Of a stretch of 64,000 nt of DNA, positions 8,787 through 19,467 are shown one piece after another. Below the pieces are notes generated by a model. That model was not told where the DNA came from. It searched no databases and saw only the letters and a program-made list of their open reading frames with translations. Position numbers and translations under genes: made by a program. Source of the stretch: Streptococcus suis. Lineage in GTDB: Bacteria; Bacillota; Bacilli; Lactobacillales; Streptococcaceae. The stretch is from contig NZ_CP082205.1 in the NCBI RefSeq assembly GCF_019856455.1, forward strand, positions 2,170,001 to 2,234,000, written 5' to 3'. Position 1 is the first letter of the stretch, and every line of letters begins with the position of its first letter.

Positions 8787-10037
8787 CTAAACTAGCATTT
8801 TATAAAGCGAATCATTTTCATGAAGATTGATGTACTGGGGATCAAATTCTTCCAAGCGAGAAATAAACTGCGCATAATCTTTTTTATCTCCTAGGGCAAT
8901 ACCGATTAGCACCGGTCCTGTTCCCTTATTGGCACGTTTGATATATTCAAAACGAGTAATATCATCATTTGGCCCTAGAATTTCATTTACAAATTCACGA
9001 AGAGCCCCTGGACGTTGTGGAAAATTAACAACAAAGTAGTGTTTAATTCCCTCGTAGATAAGCGCACGTTCCTCCATTTCCGGCATCCTGTTGATGTCGT
9101 TATTACCACCAGAAATGATACAACAAATGGTTTGCCCCTTGATTTGGTCCTTGACTACCTCAAGAGCTGCAATCGTTGCTGCTCCTGCTGGCTCAGCAAC
9201 AATCCCCAGCTTAGAATAGAGGTCTAAAATAGTCCCGGAAATCCATCCTTCATCCACACCAATCAGGCGATCTACGTATTTCCGAGCCACTTCGTAGGTC
9301 GACTTACCGACTTTCTGTACCGCAATACCGTCAGCAAATTTATCAATTTGGTCTAATTTAACCGGACGACCTTTATCAAAAGCCGCTTTCATTGACCGTG
9401 CCCCACTTGCTTCAACACCAACAATCTTAATTTCAGGTGCATGTTCTTTCAGATAGGTCGAAACGCCTGCAACCAGACCACCTCCTCCTATGGGAACTAA
9501 AATTTGGTCAAAACTAATGGTTTGCTCTTCCGCTTCTTCCAAGATTTCATAGGCTACTGTTCCTTGACCAGCCTGCACATTTTCATCATCGAATGGGTCT
9601 ATAAAGGTTTTCCCACTTTCCTGAGTATAATCTTGTGCCGCCTTGGCTGACTCATCAAAGGTATCACCTACGAGCCGAATCTCTACGTAGTCTCCCCCGA
9701 AAAATTTAACCTGCCCTATTTTTTGTTGCGGAGTTGTAATGGGCATAAAAATCGTAGCAGGAATTTGCATTTCCTGACAGGTGTAGGCCACACCTTGAGC
9801 ATGGTTCCCGGCCGAAGCACAGACCACTCCGCGTGACTTCTCATCATCTGTCAATTGTGAAATAGCATAATAGGCTCCTCGAATTTTAAAAGAGCGAACA
9901 CGCTGTTCATTTTCTCTTTTTAAATAAATAGTTGCACCATATTTTTCCGACAAGTATCGACTATAATCCAAGGGGGTACGTACTACCACGCGCTTAAGAA
10001 CGGAGTATGCTTGTTCTACATTTTTTGCTGTAATCAT
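8787..10037 (-). CDS. ilvA: Threonine ammonia-lyase (biosynthetic, IlvA)
   Basis: PLP enzyme (416 residues) that deaminates threonine to 2-oxobutanoate, the entry step to isoleucine. The PLP lysine lies in RSFKIRGA near residue 50; the phosphate-binding glycine loop is VPIGGGGLVAG, and SGGNNDINRM is typical of the family. The last about 90 residues (HYFVVNFPQRPGALREFVNEIL...) form one ACT-like regulatory domain, the short IlvA form with feedback control. It follows ilvC but is separated from it by 295 bp with a hairpin terminator and probably its own promoter. Confidence 0.95.
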   Translation of the reverse strand: MITAKNVEQAYSVLKRVVVRTPLDYSRYLSEKYGATIYLKRENEQRVRSFKIRGAYYAISQLTDDEKSRGVVCASAGNHAQGVAYTCQEMQIPATIFMPITTPQQKIGQVKFFGGDYVEIRLVGDTFDESAKAAQDYTQESGKTFIDPFDDENVQAGQGTVAYEILEEAEEQTISFDQILVPIGGGGLVAGVSTYLKEHAPEIKIVGVEASGARSMKAAFDKGRPVKLDQIDKFADGIAVQKVGKSTYEVARKYVDRLIGVDEGWISGTILDLYSKLGIVAEPAGAATIAALEVVKDQIKGQTICCIISGGNNDINRMPEMEERALIYEGIKHYFVVNFPQRPGALREFVNEILGPNDDITRFEYIKRANKGTGPVLIGIALGDKKDYAQFISRLEEFDPQYINLHENDSLYKMLV

Positions 10038-10063
10038 AGTTCCATTAATTTCTTTCTATATTT

Positions 10064-10069
10064 ATTGTA
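10064..10069 (-). promoter_or_regulatory. Candidate extended -10 of ilvA
   Basis: Minus strand reads TGATACAAT, a TGn-extended -10, about 27 bp before the ilvA start; no good -35 was seen. It suggests ilvA can be expressed independently of ilvBNC. Confidence 0.4.
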
Positions 10070-10183
10070 TCATTATTCCCTAGAAAATCCTAGTATTTAT
10101 ACTTATATTCAAGCTACTAGCATGTTATTCAACAGAAAACGAATGTTTAATTTTGTAAAGATCTATTTATGAACAAAATGGGC

Positions 10184-10210
10184 AAAAGAGCTGGAAAAAC
10201 CAGCTCTTTT
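10184..10210 (-). terminator. Terminator between ilvC and ilvA
   Basis: AAAAGAGCTGG pairs with CCAGCTCTTTT across a 5-base A loop. It is strong on both strands. The rest of the 295-bp gap (10038-10332) shows no gene. Confidence 0.75.
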
Positions 10211-10332
10211 ATTCATTTTCGGAAATAGGGGAAAAAGGGAATGACATTCCCGCATCCGCCAACTCAAACCTTAAATGTATTGCCATCACTCAAAGTAAAG
10301 CTGACTATCCCCCCTATCTACCATGATAGTGT

Positions 10333-11494
<1,162 letters not shown>

Positions 11495-11495
<1 letters not shown>

Positions 11496-11971
11496 TAGTC
11501 TCTACTAAATCCAGTCGCACCCGTTCTTGCGATATTCTTAATGCCATAAGGCTGAATCACCCGCAGGATGGCGTCAATCTTATCTCCATCACCTGTCATT
11601 TGAATGGTAATGGAGTGCGGTGCCACATCGACAACATTTGCTCTAAAGGGTTGGATAATCGCTAAAATTTCTGCTCGTTTTGTTGGCGGAGCTGAAATTT
11701 TAACAAGAATCACCTCACGCTCTAAGTGGGGAATGTCCGTCAAATCACGGACACGGACCACATCAATCAAGCGGTTCAGCTGTTTGATGATTTGTTCGAC
11801 CTCATCGTGACTGGCCACGTCTACAATCACCGTCACACGTGAGATGCCATCTACTTCTGTTGGGCCGACGGAGATGGACTCAATATTGATTTGGCGACGA
11901 GACAGGACACCTGTAAAACGATTCAGAACACCAGATGAATTTCGCAATTTAGCTGTTAACATTCTACGCAT
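11495..11971 (-). CDS. ilvN: Acetolactate synthase small (regulatory) subunit
   Basis: Regulatory subunit of 158 residues that activates IlvB and confers valine feedback inhibition. The N-terminal ACT domain (MRRMLTAKLRNSSGVLNRFTG, SVGPTEVDGISRVTV) is followed by the C-terminal ALS_ss domain (EREVILVKISAP...). It overlaps the end of ilvB by 8 bp. A mobile-type repeat occupies the sequence right after its stop. Confidence 0.95.
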
Positions 11972-13667
11972 TGAACTTCACCCCCAACATTTCTGCATTG
12001 CTCTTACCTGCTGGCACCATCGGTTGAACATGTTCACGATTAGAAATATGAACCTCTATGAGCATTGGTTTATCTTCTAAGATAACTTTCATGTCTTCAC
12101 TGAGAGTCGCTGGATTGTCAAAACTATAATGACTAATTCCGTAGGCCTCTGCCAACAATTGGAAATTCGGTTCATCGTCAAAGACAGATTGGCTACGACG
12201 CTTTTCATAGAAGGATTCCTGCCATTGACGAACCATTCCAAGAGAGTGGTTATTGATCAATACAACCTTAATCGGTACACCATAGCCATTCAAAATAGCC
12301 AATTCTTGGTTGGTCATTTGGAAGCCGCCATCACCAACAAAGATGATTACTTCTTTATCTGGATTGGCTAATTTGGCGCCGATAGCTGCTGGAATACCAA
12401 AGCCCATGGTTCCCATACCACCAGATGTTACAAGTTGACGTGCATGTTTGTAGGGGTAGAATTGAGCAGCCCACATCTGGTGTTGACCAACATCTGTCAC
12501 GACAATGGCATCCCCTTGCGTCAACTGACCAATTAACTCAATTGCCGCCTGTGGCTTAATAACCTTTTCATCTTCATCATACCAAAATGGCGCCCGACGT
12601 TTGTTTTCCAATACTTGTGCCGTCCAATCAGCATAGCCTGTTTCGACTGTTTCTAAAGCAAGCAGAGCTTCCAAGGTTGCCTTAGCGTCGCCCACTACTG
12701 GAATAGCCGTTTTGACAACTTTACCAATTTCTGCGGGATCAATATCAATATGTGCTACCGTCGCATTTGGCGCATAGGTTGTTGGATTTCCTGTTAGGCG
12801 GTCATCGAATCGCGCTCCAATATTGATAATGTAATCAGCCTGATCCATAGCCATATTGGCAGCGTATGACCCGTGCATCCCCCCCATAGCCAAGGATAAT
12901 TCATGCTCAATGGGCATTGCACCTAATCCAAGGAGGGTTGAAACTACTGGAATACGGTAGCGCTCTGCAAAGGCAACTAATTCTTTATTGGCATCTGCAT
13001 AATTGACACCACCACCAGCCAATATAACTGGTTTTTGAGCTTGGCTAAGCTGTTTCAAAATTTTCTTAACCTGCAAACCATTCGGTTCAATCGTTGGCTG
13101 ATAACTTGGAAGTTGAACAGTTGGATCGTGATAAAAATCAACTACTCTCTCTTGAATATCTTTTGGAACGTCAATGACAACCGGACCTGGACGACCAGTT
13201 GTTGCAATATGAAGCGCCTCTGTAATCACACGAGGAATATCTGCCGTATCTCGAATCTGATAATTATATTTCGTAATGGGCATGGTCATGCCTAAAACAT
13301 CTGCCTCTTGAAAGGCATCCTTACCGATCCCCCGTGTAGCTACTTGACCTGTAAAGACCAACAAAGGGACGCTATCTCCCATTGCATCCGCAATGCCTGT
13401 GATGGCATTGGTAGCACCTGGCCCAGAGGTTACAATGGCTACGCCCACCTTTCCTGATGATTTAGCGTATCCTTCGGCCTCGTGGACCGCTCCTTGTTCA
13501 TGACGAGCCAAAATATGTTGGATTCCCTCATATTGATAGATAGCATCATATAGAGGCAAAACTGCCCCACCAGGATAACCAAAAACAAGGTCTACTCCTA
13601 GCTGATGCAGGGTGTCCAAAATGAGATAGGACCCCGAACGCGGTTGGTCTAGTTGAATTTCTTGCAC
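11964..13667 (-). CDS. ilvB: Acetolactate synthase large (catalytic) subunit
   Basis: ThDP/FAD enzyme (567 residues) condensing pyruvate with pyruvate or 2-oxobutanoate. FGYPGGAVLPLYDA and RHEQGAVHEAEGYA (with the catalytic Glu) lie in the N-terminal domain; the ThDP motif GDGGFQMTNQEL...LINN is in the C-terminal domain. I take the GTG at 13667 as start because AGGAGGAATATTC precedes it; the longer frame begins with a TTG that has no ribosome-binding site. First gene of the operon, preceded by a near-ideal SigA promoter and a CodY box. Confidence 0.93.
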   Translation of the reverse strand: MQEIQLDQPRSGSYLILDTLHQLGVDLVFGYPGGAVLPLYDAIYQYEGIQHILARHEQGAVHEAEGYAKSSGKVGVAIVTSGPGATNAITGIADAMGDSVPLLVFTGQVATRGIGKDAFQEADVLGMTMPITKYNYQIRDTADIPRVITEALHIATTGRPGPVVIDVPKDIQERVVDFYHDPTVQLPSYQPTIEPNGLQVKKILKQLSQAQKPVILAGGGVNYADANKELVAFAERYRIPVVSTLLGLGAMPIEHELSLAMGGMHGSYAANMAMDQADYIINIGARFDDRLTGNPTTYAPNATVAHIDIDPAEIGKVVKTAIPVVGDAKATLEALLALETVETGYADWTAQVLENKRRAPFWYDEDEKVIKPQAAIELIGQLTQGDAIVVTDVGQHQMWAAQFYPYKHARQLVTSGGMGTMGFGIPAAIGAKLANPDKEVIIFVGDGGFQMTNQELAILNGYGVPIKVVLINNHSLGMVRQWQESFYEKRRSQSVFDDEPNFQLLAEAYGISHYSFDNPATLSEDMKVILEDKPMLIEVHISNREHVQPMVPAGKSNAEMLGVKFNA

Positions 13668-13702
13668 GAATATTCCTCCTCTCTGCAAATTTGTTATCTA
13701 CT

Positions 13703-13730
13703 ATATTATCACAAGGAAGTAGAATGTCAA
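13703..13730 (-). promoter_or_regulatory. SigA promoter of ilvBNC
   Basis: Minus strand TTGACA (13725-13730) and TAATAT (13703-13708) with a 16-bp spacer, about 36 bp before the GTG start. Confidence 0.7.
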
Positions 13731-13732
13731 GA

Positions 13733-13747
13733 AATTTTCTGAAAATT
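13733..13747 (-). promoter_or_regulatory. CodY box of ilvBNC
   Basis: AATTTTCTGAAAATT, an exact match to the published CodY consensus AATTTTCWGAAAATT, ends 2 bp upstream of the ilvB -35. CodY repression of ilv genes when branched-chain amino acids and GTP are plentiful is well known in Firmicutes. Control here is inferred from the match. Confidence 0.8.
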
Positions 13748-13787
13748 CCTACATTTGTTCGTTTTCTTAACGATTTCCTAACATTTT

Positions 13788-13804
13788 CTTAAGTAAAACT
13801 TAAG
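13788..13804 (+). promoter_or_regulatory. CiaR-like direct repeat upstream of the GT2-GtrA operon
   Basis: CTTAAG-TAAAA-CTTAAG matches the NTTAAG-N5-NTTAAG form of the streptococcal CiaR site. Two weaker 11-bp-phased relatives (TTTCTTAAC, TTTCCTAAC) lie just upstream. About 90 bp before the 13893 start. A response-regulator target is inferred; the downstream promoter is not clear. Confidence 0.4.
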
Positions 13805-13892
13805 TAAATCCCTTGACTGGCTTGGTTTCAGCTTGCTTTTAGAAAACTTCAGTATTGTAGTCCCAACAAGAAAAATAAATGAGGTTTAGGAT

Positions 13893-14945
13893 ATGTATTA
13901 TGTAGTGATACCGGCTTACCAGCCAGATGAAAAATTAATCCAACTATTAGAAATAATGAAAAACAGGCTAAATTGTCAGGTCATCGTTGTGGATGATGGT
14001 AGTACTGGCGCATCCAAAAATATTCTTGAAATCGCCAAAACCTATGCCATTGTTCTACACCACGATGTCAATAAAGGAAAAGGCCAAGCCTTACGGACTG
14101 CCTTTAGTTTCATCCAAGATTTGAGAAAGCCTGGTGTCGTTGTTACCGCTGATGCAGATGGTCAACACGCTGTGAATGATATAGACCGTGTCGCACGCGC
14201 CGCCATGAATCTACCAAGCCGCCTGATTCTTGGTGTTCGTCAATTTACTAAGGACATCCCGCTCCGTAGCCGATTTGGTAACAAACTAACCAGAGTATTG
14301 TTTAGACTACAAACGGGTGTCAATGTGTCCGATACCCAAACAGGCTTGCGTGGTTTCCATACTGACTTAATTCCATTCATGTTAGATATTGAAGGCGACC
14401 GCTATGAGTACGAGATGAACATGTTAACTCAGGCAAGTCAACGCTATAAAATTACGGAAGTTCCAATTCAAACTATTTATATCGATGATAATGCCAGTTC
14501 GCATTTTCGTCCCATAAAAGATGGACTGCTCATTTACAAAAATCTCTTCAAATTTGCCCTGGCATCTTTTGGTGGATTTCTAGTTGACTACGGAGTGTAT
14601 GCACTTGCCTTATTACTACTCACTAGCTTACCAACTGCTCTACGCTTATTGGTCGCAAACACGATTGCTCGCATTTGTAGTGCTATCTGTAATTTTGCAC
14701 TTAATAAGAAATTAGTCTTTAACAGTGAAGAGAGCATCGCACGAACAGGCGCAGGCTACTTTACACTAGCCCTTGTCCTCTTCCTTTGCGATACAGCCCT
14801 CCTCTATCTCTTCCACCAAATTCTAGGACTCAACCTCTACATTGTCAAACTTGCAGTTGGTATCTTCCTTTTCCTAGCCTCTTGGTTTGTTCAAAAGAAT
14901 ATTATTTTTAAAGAAAGGAAATCATTTTCCCATGAAATTGCTTAA
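13893..14945 (+). CDS. Bifunctional GT2 glycosyltransferase / GtrA-like membrane protein
   Basis: 350 residues. The N-terminal GT-A glycosyltransferase domain (about 1-210) contains VIPAYQPDE, VVDDGSTG, and DADGQH as the DxD motif, and RGFHTD; it resembles dolichyl/undecaprenyl-phosphate sugar synthases. The C-terminal about 130 residues carry four hydrophobic helices of the GtrA type (FGGFLVDYGVYALALLLL, NFALNKKLVF), thought to flip lipid-linked sugars. Likely it makes a polyprenyl-phosphate sugar and moves it outwards for glycosylation of a surface polymer. The sugar and acceptor are unknown. It overlaps the next gene by 14 bp. Confidence 0.88.
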   Translation: MYYVVIPAYQPDEKLIQLLEIMKNRLNCQVIVVDDGSTGASKNILEIAKTYAIVLHHDVNKGKGQALRTAFSFIQDLRKPGVVVTADADGQHAVNDIDRVARAAMNLPSRLILGVRQFTKDIPLRSRFGNKLTRVLFRLQTGVNVSDTQTGLRGFHTDLIPFMLDIEGDRYEYEMNMLTQASQRYKITEVPIQTIYIDDNASSHFRPIKDGLLIYKNLFKFALASFGGFLVDYGVYALALLLLTSLPTALRLLVANTIARICSAICNFALNKKLVFNSEESIARTGAGYFTLALVLFLCDTALLYLFHQILGLNLYIVKLAVGIFLFLASWFVQKNIIFKERKSFSHEIA

Positions 14946-15867
14946 AAAACCCTTTGCCTACGCATCCATCTTCGGAATGCTTTTGACAGGAGGCTTTACT
15001 TACTCCATGTTAAAAACCTTCGTGCTTTCCGAGGCTATCACAACGGTTGCTGCAAGTAATGCCACAGCCAATAGCCAGAACACAGCTACTTCATCGTCGT
15101 CAACTGCCGCAACCACTGCAACGAATGTCTCTACAACGGATACTAGTTACACTGATGACAATATCCAAATCAACTTAGAGACTATCACTACCAACAACAC
15201 AACTGTTTACGTCGCAGATATTCAAGTCAGCTCACCCGAGTATTTAAAAACAGCACTTGCACAAAACACTTACGGTACAAACGTAACAGCTAAAACCTCA
15301 GAGACAGTGGCAGCAAACAATGCTATCTTAGCTGTTAACGGTGACTACTACGGAGCCAACTCGGCTGGTTATGTTATTAAGAATGGAGTTCTGTATCGAG
15401 ACACCGTTCGGGACAATGCAGCTTACGGCGACTTGGCAATCTACGCAGATGGCTCATTTGAGGTCATTTATGAAAATGAGATTACCGCCCAAGAATTGAT
15501 TGACAAGGGCGTTGTCAACCTCTTAGCATTTGGTCCATCATTGGTCGAAAACGGCGAAATTGTCGCCGATACTTCAACAGAAGTCGGACGTGCAATGTCA
15601 TCCAATCCTCGTTCTGCTATCGGAATTATCGATGAAAACCATTATATCATCGTCGTGGCCGATGGGCGAACATCTGAAAGTCAAGGACTTTCTCTCTATC
15701 AAATGGCCGAGGTTATGAAGCAGTATGGTGCCCAAACAGCCTATAACCTTGACGGTGGTGGTTCGTCAACCCTCTACTTCAACGGCCAAGTCATCAACAA
15801 TCCAACAACAAACGGAAATACTATCTCAGAAAGGGCGGTGAGTGACATTATCTACATCGGTTACTAA
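14932..15867 (+). CDS. Phosphodiester glycosidase family exported protein (NAGPA/DUF2233)
   Basis: 311 residues with an N-terminal membrane anchor (FAYASIFGMLLTGGFTYSML), a Ser/Thr/Ala-rich linker (about 35-75) and a phosphodiester glycosidase-like domain: AVNGDYYGANSAGYVIKNG, SSNPRSAIGI, and the late YNLDGGGSSTLYFNGQ motif. The family removes sugar-phosphate caps or acts on exopolysaccharide. It is probably outside the membrane, working on the polymer handled by the flanking GT2-GtrA protein. The start at 14932 is supported by the Lys-rich signal start; AAAGAAAGGAAA lies rather far upstream. Confidence 0.85.
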   Translation: MKLLKKPFAYASIFGMLLTGGFTYSMLKTFVLSEAITTVAASNATANSQNTATSSSSTAATTATNVSTTDTSYTDDNIQINLETITTNNTTVYVADIQVSSPEYLKTALAQNTYGTNVTAKTSETVAANNAILAVNGDYYGANSAGYVIKNGVLYRDTVRDNAAYGDLAIYADGSFEVIYENEITAQELIDKGVVNLLAFGPSLVENGEIVADTSTEVGRAMSSNPRSAIGIIDENHYIIVVADGRTSESQGLSLYQMAEVMKQYGAQTAYNLDGGGSSTLYFNGQVINNPTTNGNTISERAVSDIIYIGY

Positions 15868-16258
15868 TTCAACTACAAGAGTTTCAAGAACATTTATCTC
15901 CTACTTAGCAATAACAGCTTTCCTGTTTATTTTCAGTCGAATCTATGAAAGTCTCAGCTATGGCGAAGTTTCAATCTTCATGCATTATATGTTCTGTGTG
16001 ACCCTGATTGGCGGAGCTGTGTTACTCGGTTTGCTGCAACTTATGCCTACTCTTTCACGTCTCTCTTATAATTTGTGGAATTCTGGCGTTGCAACTATTA
16101 CAGCTGGTTGTCTTCTCCGAGGCATTATCAACCTATCTGGACGTTCAACTACCTTAGATCAACCTTATTGGTACATCGGCGCAGGATTCTTAGTTCTATC
16201 TTTAGTAGGTCTTTTCATCAATCCATCCGCAAACAATTATCGAAAAACGACCACTTAA
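15842..16258 (+). CDS. Small integral membrane protein of the glycosyltransferase operon
   Basis: 138 residues from a GTG start, overlapping the previous gene by 26 bp, with about four hydrophobic segments (FISYLAITAFLFIF, YMFCVTLIGGAVLLGLLQL, ATITAGCLLRGII, YWYIGAGFLVLSLVGLF). No family recognised. The overlap and shared orientation place it in the same function as GT2-GtrA and the phosphodiester glycosidase, possibly as an accessory membrane subunit. Confidence 0.7.
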   Translation: MTLSTSVTNSTTRVSRTFISYLAITAFLFIFSRIYESLSYGEVSIFMHYMFCVTLIGGAVLLGLLQLMPTLSRLSYNLWNSGVATITAGCLLRGIINLSGRSTTLDQPYWYIGAGFLVLSLVGLFINPSANNYRKTTT

Positions 16259-16380
16259 TCTACAAATTAATTGCAAGGGCACTTAACATCTTAGATGCCT
16301 TTTACTGTAGAATGAATTATTGAAAAATTCGGAAATTTCCAATTAGTTATCAAATCTTTTATCGTTTCTTTCATATCTAT

Positions 16381-16388
16381 GATATAAT
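16381..16388 (+). promoter_or_regulatory. Extended -10 promoter of ilvD
   Basis: ATGATATAAT contains TGn-TATAAT (TATAAT at 16383-16388), about 28 bp before the ilvD ATG. A weak CodY-like palindrome (11 of 15 matches) lies at 16324-16338. Confidence 0.55.
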
Positions 16389-16415
16389 GGGTGAAATAAG
16401 ATAGGGAGAAGAGTA

Positions 16416-18131
16416 ATGACCGAAAAAGAAACACTAAAAAACCTCCGTCATCGTAGCTCTGTCTACGATTCGATGGTCAAATCACCTAACCGTGCTATGT
16501 TAAGAGCAACTGGAATGACCGATGATAGTTTTGAAAAACCGATTGTTGGGGTTATTTCGACTTGGGCTGAAAATACACCCTGTAACATCCACCTTCACGA
16601 CTTTGGAAAATTAGCCAAAGAAGGCGTCAAAGAGGCAGGTGCCTGGCCTGTCCAATACGGTACCATCACCGTTGCAGACGGAATCGCTATGGGAACTCCT
16701 GGTATGCGCTTCTCACTGACTTCTCGTGATATCATAGCTGACTCTATTGAGGCAGCTATGGGAGGTCACAACGTGGATGCCTTTGTCGCAATCGGTGGCT
16801 GTGACAAAAACATGCCTGGTTCTATGATTGCTATCGCCAATATGGATATTCCTGCTATCTTTGCCTACGGTGGAACCATCGCACCAGGTAACCTAAATGG
16901 TAAAGATATTGACTTGGTTTCTGTCTTTGAAGGAATCGGAAAATGGAACAACGGCGACTTAACCGCTGAAGAAGTTCGTCAAATCGAATGCAATGCCTGC
17001 CCTGGACCTGGTGGTTGTGGTGGTATGTACACGGCCAATACCATGGCAACAGCCATTGAAGTCATGGGCATGTCCATTCCAGGATCTTCTTCTCACCCTG
17101 CTGAATCTCCTGAGAAAAAAGCGGATATCGAAGAAGCTGGTCGTGCCGTTGTCCGCATGTTAGAACTGGGTATCAAACCATCTGATATTATGACTCGTGA
17201 AGCCTTTGAAGATGCTATCACTGTTACCATGGCACTCGGTGGTTCAACCAACGCTACCCTTCACCTTCTAGCCATCGCTCATGCTGCCAATGTCGACCTC
17301 ACACTTGAAGACTTCAATGATTTCCAAGAACGAGTACCTCACCTAGCTGACCTCAAACCATCTGGTAAATACGTATTCCAAGACCTCTATAATGTCGGCG
17401 GCGTCCCTGCGGTTATGAAATACTTGCTCAAAAACGGCTTCCTTCATGGCGACCGCATCACATGTACGGGGAAAACCGTTGCCGAGAACCTAGAGAATTT
17501 TGCAGACTTGACACCAGGACAAGATGTCATCATGCCACTTGAAAATCCAAAACGTGCAGATGGCCCACTCATCATCCTCAAAGGTAATCTGGCTCCTGAA
17601 GGTGCCGTTGCAAAAGTTTCTGGCGTGAAAGTCCGCAACCATACAGGTCCAGCCAAGGTCTTTGACTCAGAAGAAGAGGCGATTGAAGCAGTCTTGACTG
17701 ACGAAATCGTCGATGGCGATGTAGTCGTTGTCCGCTATGTTGGACCAAAAGGCGGTCCTGGTATGCCTGAAATGTTGTCACTTTCTTCTATGATTGTCGG
17801 AAAAGGCCAAGGTGACAAGGTAGCCCTTCTAACAGACGGTCGTTTCTCTGGTGGTACCTATGGACTGGTTGTTGGACACATCGCACCTGAAGCTCAGGAC
17901 GGTGGTCCAATTGCCTACCTCCGTACTGGAGATTTGGTAACCGTTGATCAAGATACCAAAGAAATCACCATGCACGTTTCTGACCAAGAAATCGAAGAAC
18001 GCAAGAAAACAACTGTTATTCCACCACTCTACTCTCGTGGTGTTCTCGGAAAATACGCCCACACTGTATCCTCTGCCTCTAAAGGAGCCGTTACCGACTT
18101 CTGGAAACCAGAACGTACGGGGAAAAAATAA
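16416..18131 (+). CDS. ilvD: Dihydroxy-acid dehydratase
   Basis: Fe-S enzyme (571 residues) converting the dihydroxy acids made by IlvC into 2-oxo acids for valine, isoleucine and leucine. Cluster cysteines are visible in GGCDKNMPG and [19 protein letters not shown]; the conserved [19 protein letters not shown] lies near the C-terminus. RBS GGGAGAAGAGTA before the ATG. It is the missing step of the ilvBNC pathway, encoded on the opposite strand. The phase-variable glycosyltransferase begins 33 bp downstream with no terminator between, so both are probably read together. Confidence 0.96.
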   Translation: MTEKETLKNLRHRSSVYDSMVKSPNRAMLRATGMTDDSFEKPIVGVISTWAENTPCNIHLHDFGKLAKEGVKEAGAWPVQYGTITVADGIAMGTPGMRFSLTSRDIIADSIEAAMGGHNVDAFVAIGGCDKNMPGSMIAIANMDIPAIFAYGGTIAPGNLNGKDIDLVSVFEGIGKWNNGDLTAEEVRQIECNACPGPGGCGGMYTANTMATAIEVMGMSIPGSSSHPAESPEKKADIEEAGRAVVRMLELGIKPSDIMTREAFEDAITVTMALGGSTNATLHLLAIAHAANVDLTLEDFNDFQERVPHLADLKPSGKYVFQDLYNVGGVPAVMKYLLKNGFLHGDRITCTGKTVAENLENFADLTPGQDVIMPLENPKRADGPLIILKGNLAPEGAVAKVSGVKVRNHTGPAKVFDSEEEAIEAVLTDEIVDGDVVVVRYVGPKGGPGMPEMLSLSSMIVGKGQGDKVALLTDGRFSGGTYGLVVGHIAPEAQDGGPIAYLRTGDLVTVDQDTKEITMHVSDQEIEERKKTTVIPPLYSRGVLGKYAHTVSSASKGAVTDFWKPERTGKK

Positions 18132-18163
18132 AAGAACTCGTAAATCCACAGGGAGGAAACTAT

Positions 18164-19454
18164 ATGGTCAAACTACAAGATTCGACCTCTCCTCTGACTT
18201 CCAATAAGCAACCGCATAAGGAAGAGAAGAGAAGAGAAGAGAAGAGAAGAGAAGAGGGCTGTAGTTCTAGCGGGTGACTATGGTTATATCCGTCAAATCG
18301 AAACAACATTGAAATCCTTGATTTTTCATAATAGTCATCTTAAGATTTATATTTTTAATCAGGATATCCCTAAAGAATGGTTTATTCATTATAAATCGTT
18401 ACTAAATCAAATTGGTAGCGATTTAATCGATATAAAATTATTAGACGTCCCTCTAAATAGAGACTGGTATGCTGGTTTTTCACATATTACATACATGGCC
18501 TTTGCTCGATATTTTATTCCTCAATTTGTCTCCGAGGACAAAGTATTGTATCTAGATAGCGACATCATCATTACTGATTCCCTAGACAACTTATTCACTA
18601 TTGACATTAGCCAACACTATCTAGCTGTCGTTCGAGCAACATTTGGCTACGGACTAGGTTTTAATTCCGGTATGATGCTCATTAACAACAAACGTTGGAA
18701 AGCCGAAAATATTACTACTAAATTAGTCGAAAAAACAGAACAGGAAAAGGATTCCATTCAAGAAGGTGACCAAACTATTTTAAACTTGGTTTTAGGTCAC
18801 GAAGCAATTTGGTTAGATGATACCTATAATTTTCAAATCGGATTTGATCAAGGAGCCTTTTCCTATCGCCATCAGCATCTATTTGAACTCAGCTTAGACC
18901 CCTTGCCTAAAATTCTGCACTATATCTCCGGAGATAAACCTTGGAATACTTATTCTTCTGGACGTCTTCGTGAGGTATGGTGGCACTATCACTTCCTAGC
19001 TTGGACAGACATCCTGAAAAAATGGGAAAATATTCAAACAATGATTCCTAAAAAACACTGCAAGGGAAAATTACTCATAATCACCAATACTCATTGGTTG
19101 CAAAATATTGAATACCTTGTTAAACAGCTTCCTGATTATGAGTTCCATATCACAGCTTTTACAGATGTCGCGAATAATTTAAAACAACTAAGTAGCCAAG
19201 AAAATGTCTTCATCTATCCACATATCATCGCTTATGTCTTAGTAGATATGATAAAAAATTGCGATATCTATCTTGATATTAACCATGGGAGTAAATTAGA
19301 TGAATTGCTAGAGCATGTCATTGTAAATCAAAAGCCCGTTCTCTCTTTTGACAATATCGCAGCACCAATTTTTGAGAATTATTCACACAGACAAGTCTTC
19401 TCCTATCACCTTCCCGAAAACTTTGTTACTGCAGTGCGATTACTTAGCGAGTAA
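18164..19454 (+). pseudogene. Phase-variable GT8 glycosyltransferase, out of frame as sequenced
   Basis: The ATG at 18164 follows GGGAGGAAACTAT and reads MVKLQDSTSPLTSNKQPHK into a 5-bp repeat tract, then stops at 18275. The glycosyltransferase frame lies +1 from it: AVVLAGDYGYIRQIETTLKS from about 18258 to the stop at 19454, with no start codon of its own until a TTG at 18309 inside the domain. GT8 features: LYLDSDIIITD (DxD) , GFNSGMMLINN, EGDQTILN and HYISGDKPW. The C-terminal about 130 residues form an extra domain. Eight repeats (one more) or five would restore a protein of about 430 residues. The current state is OFF in this sequence; a sequencing miscount is the alternative. Confidence 0.85.
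18221..18256 (+). repeat. Coding pentanucleotide repeat (GAAGA)7
   Basis: Seven exact tandem GAAGA units plus one G, starting at codon 20 of the GT8 reading frame, encoding alternating EEKRR. The unit length is not divisible by three, so slipped-strand changes shift the frame; 5, 8 or 11 units give the full protein. Confidence 0.9.
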
Positions 19455-19467
19455 AAAAGGAGAAAAA

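Noticed and set aside
16324-16338. CodY box upstream of ilvD
   Set aside because: Only 11 of 15 consensus positions match and the arms are not symmetric; kept only as a remark.
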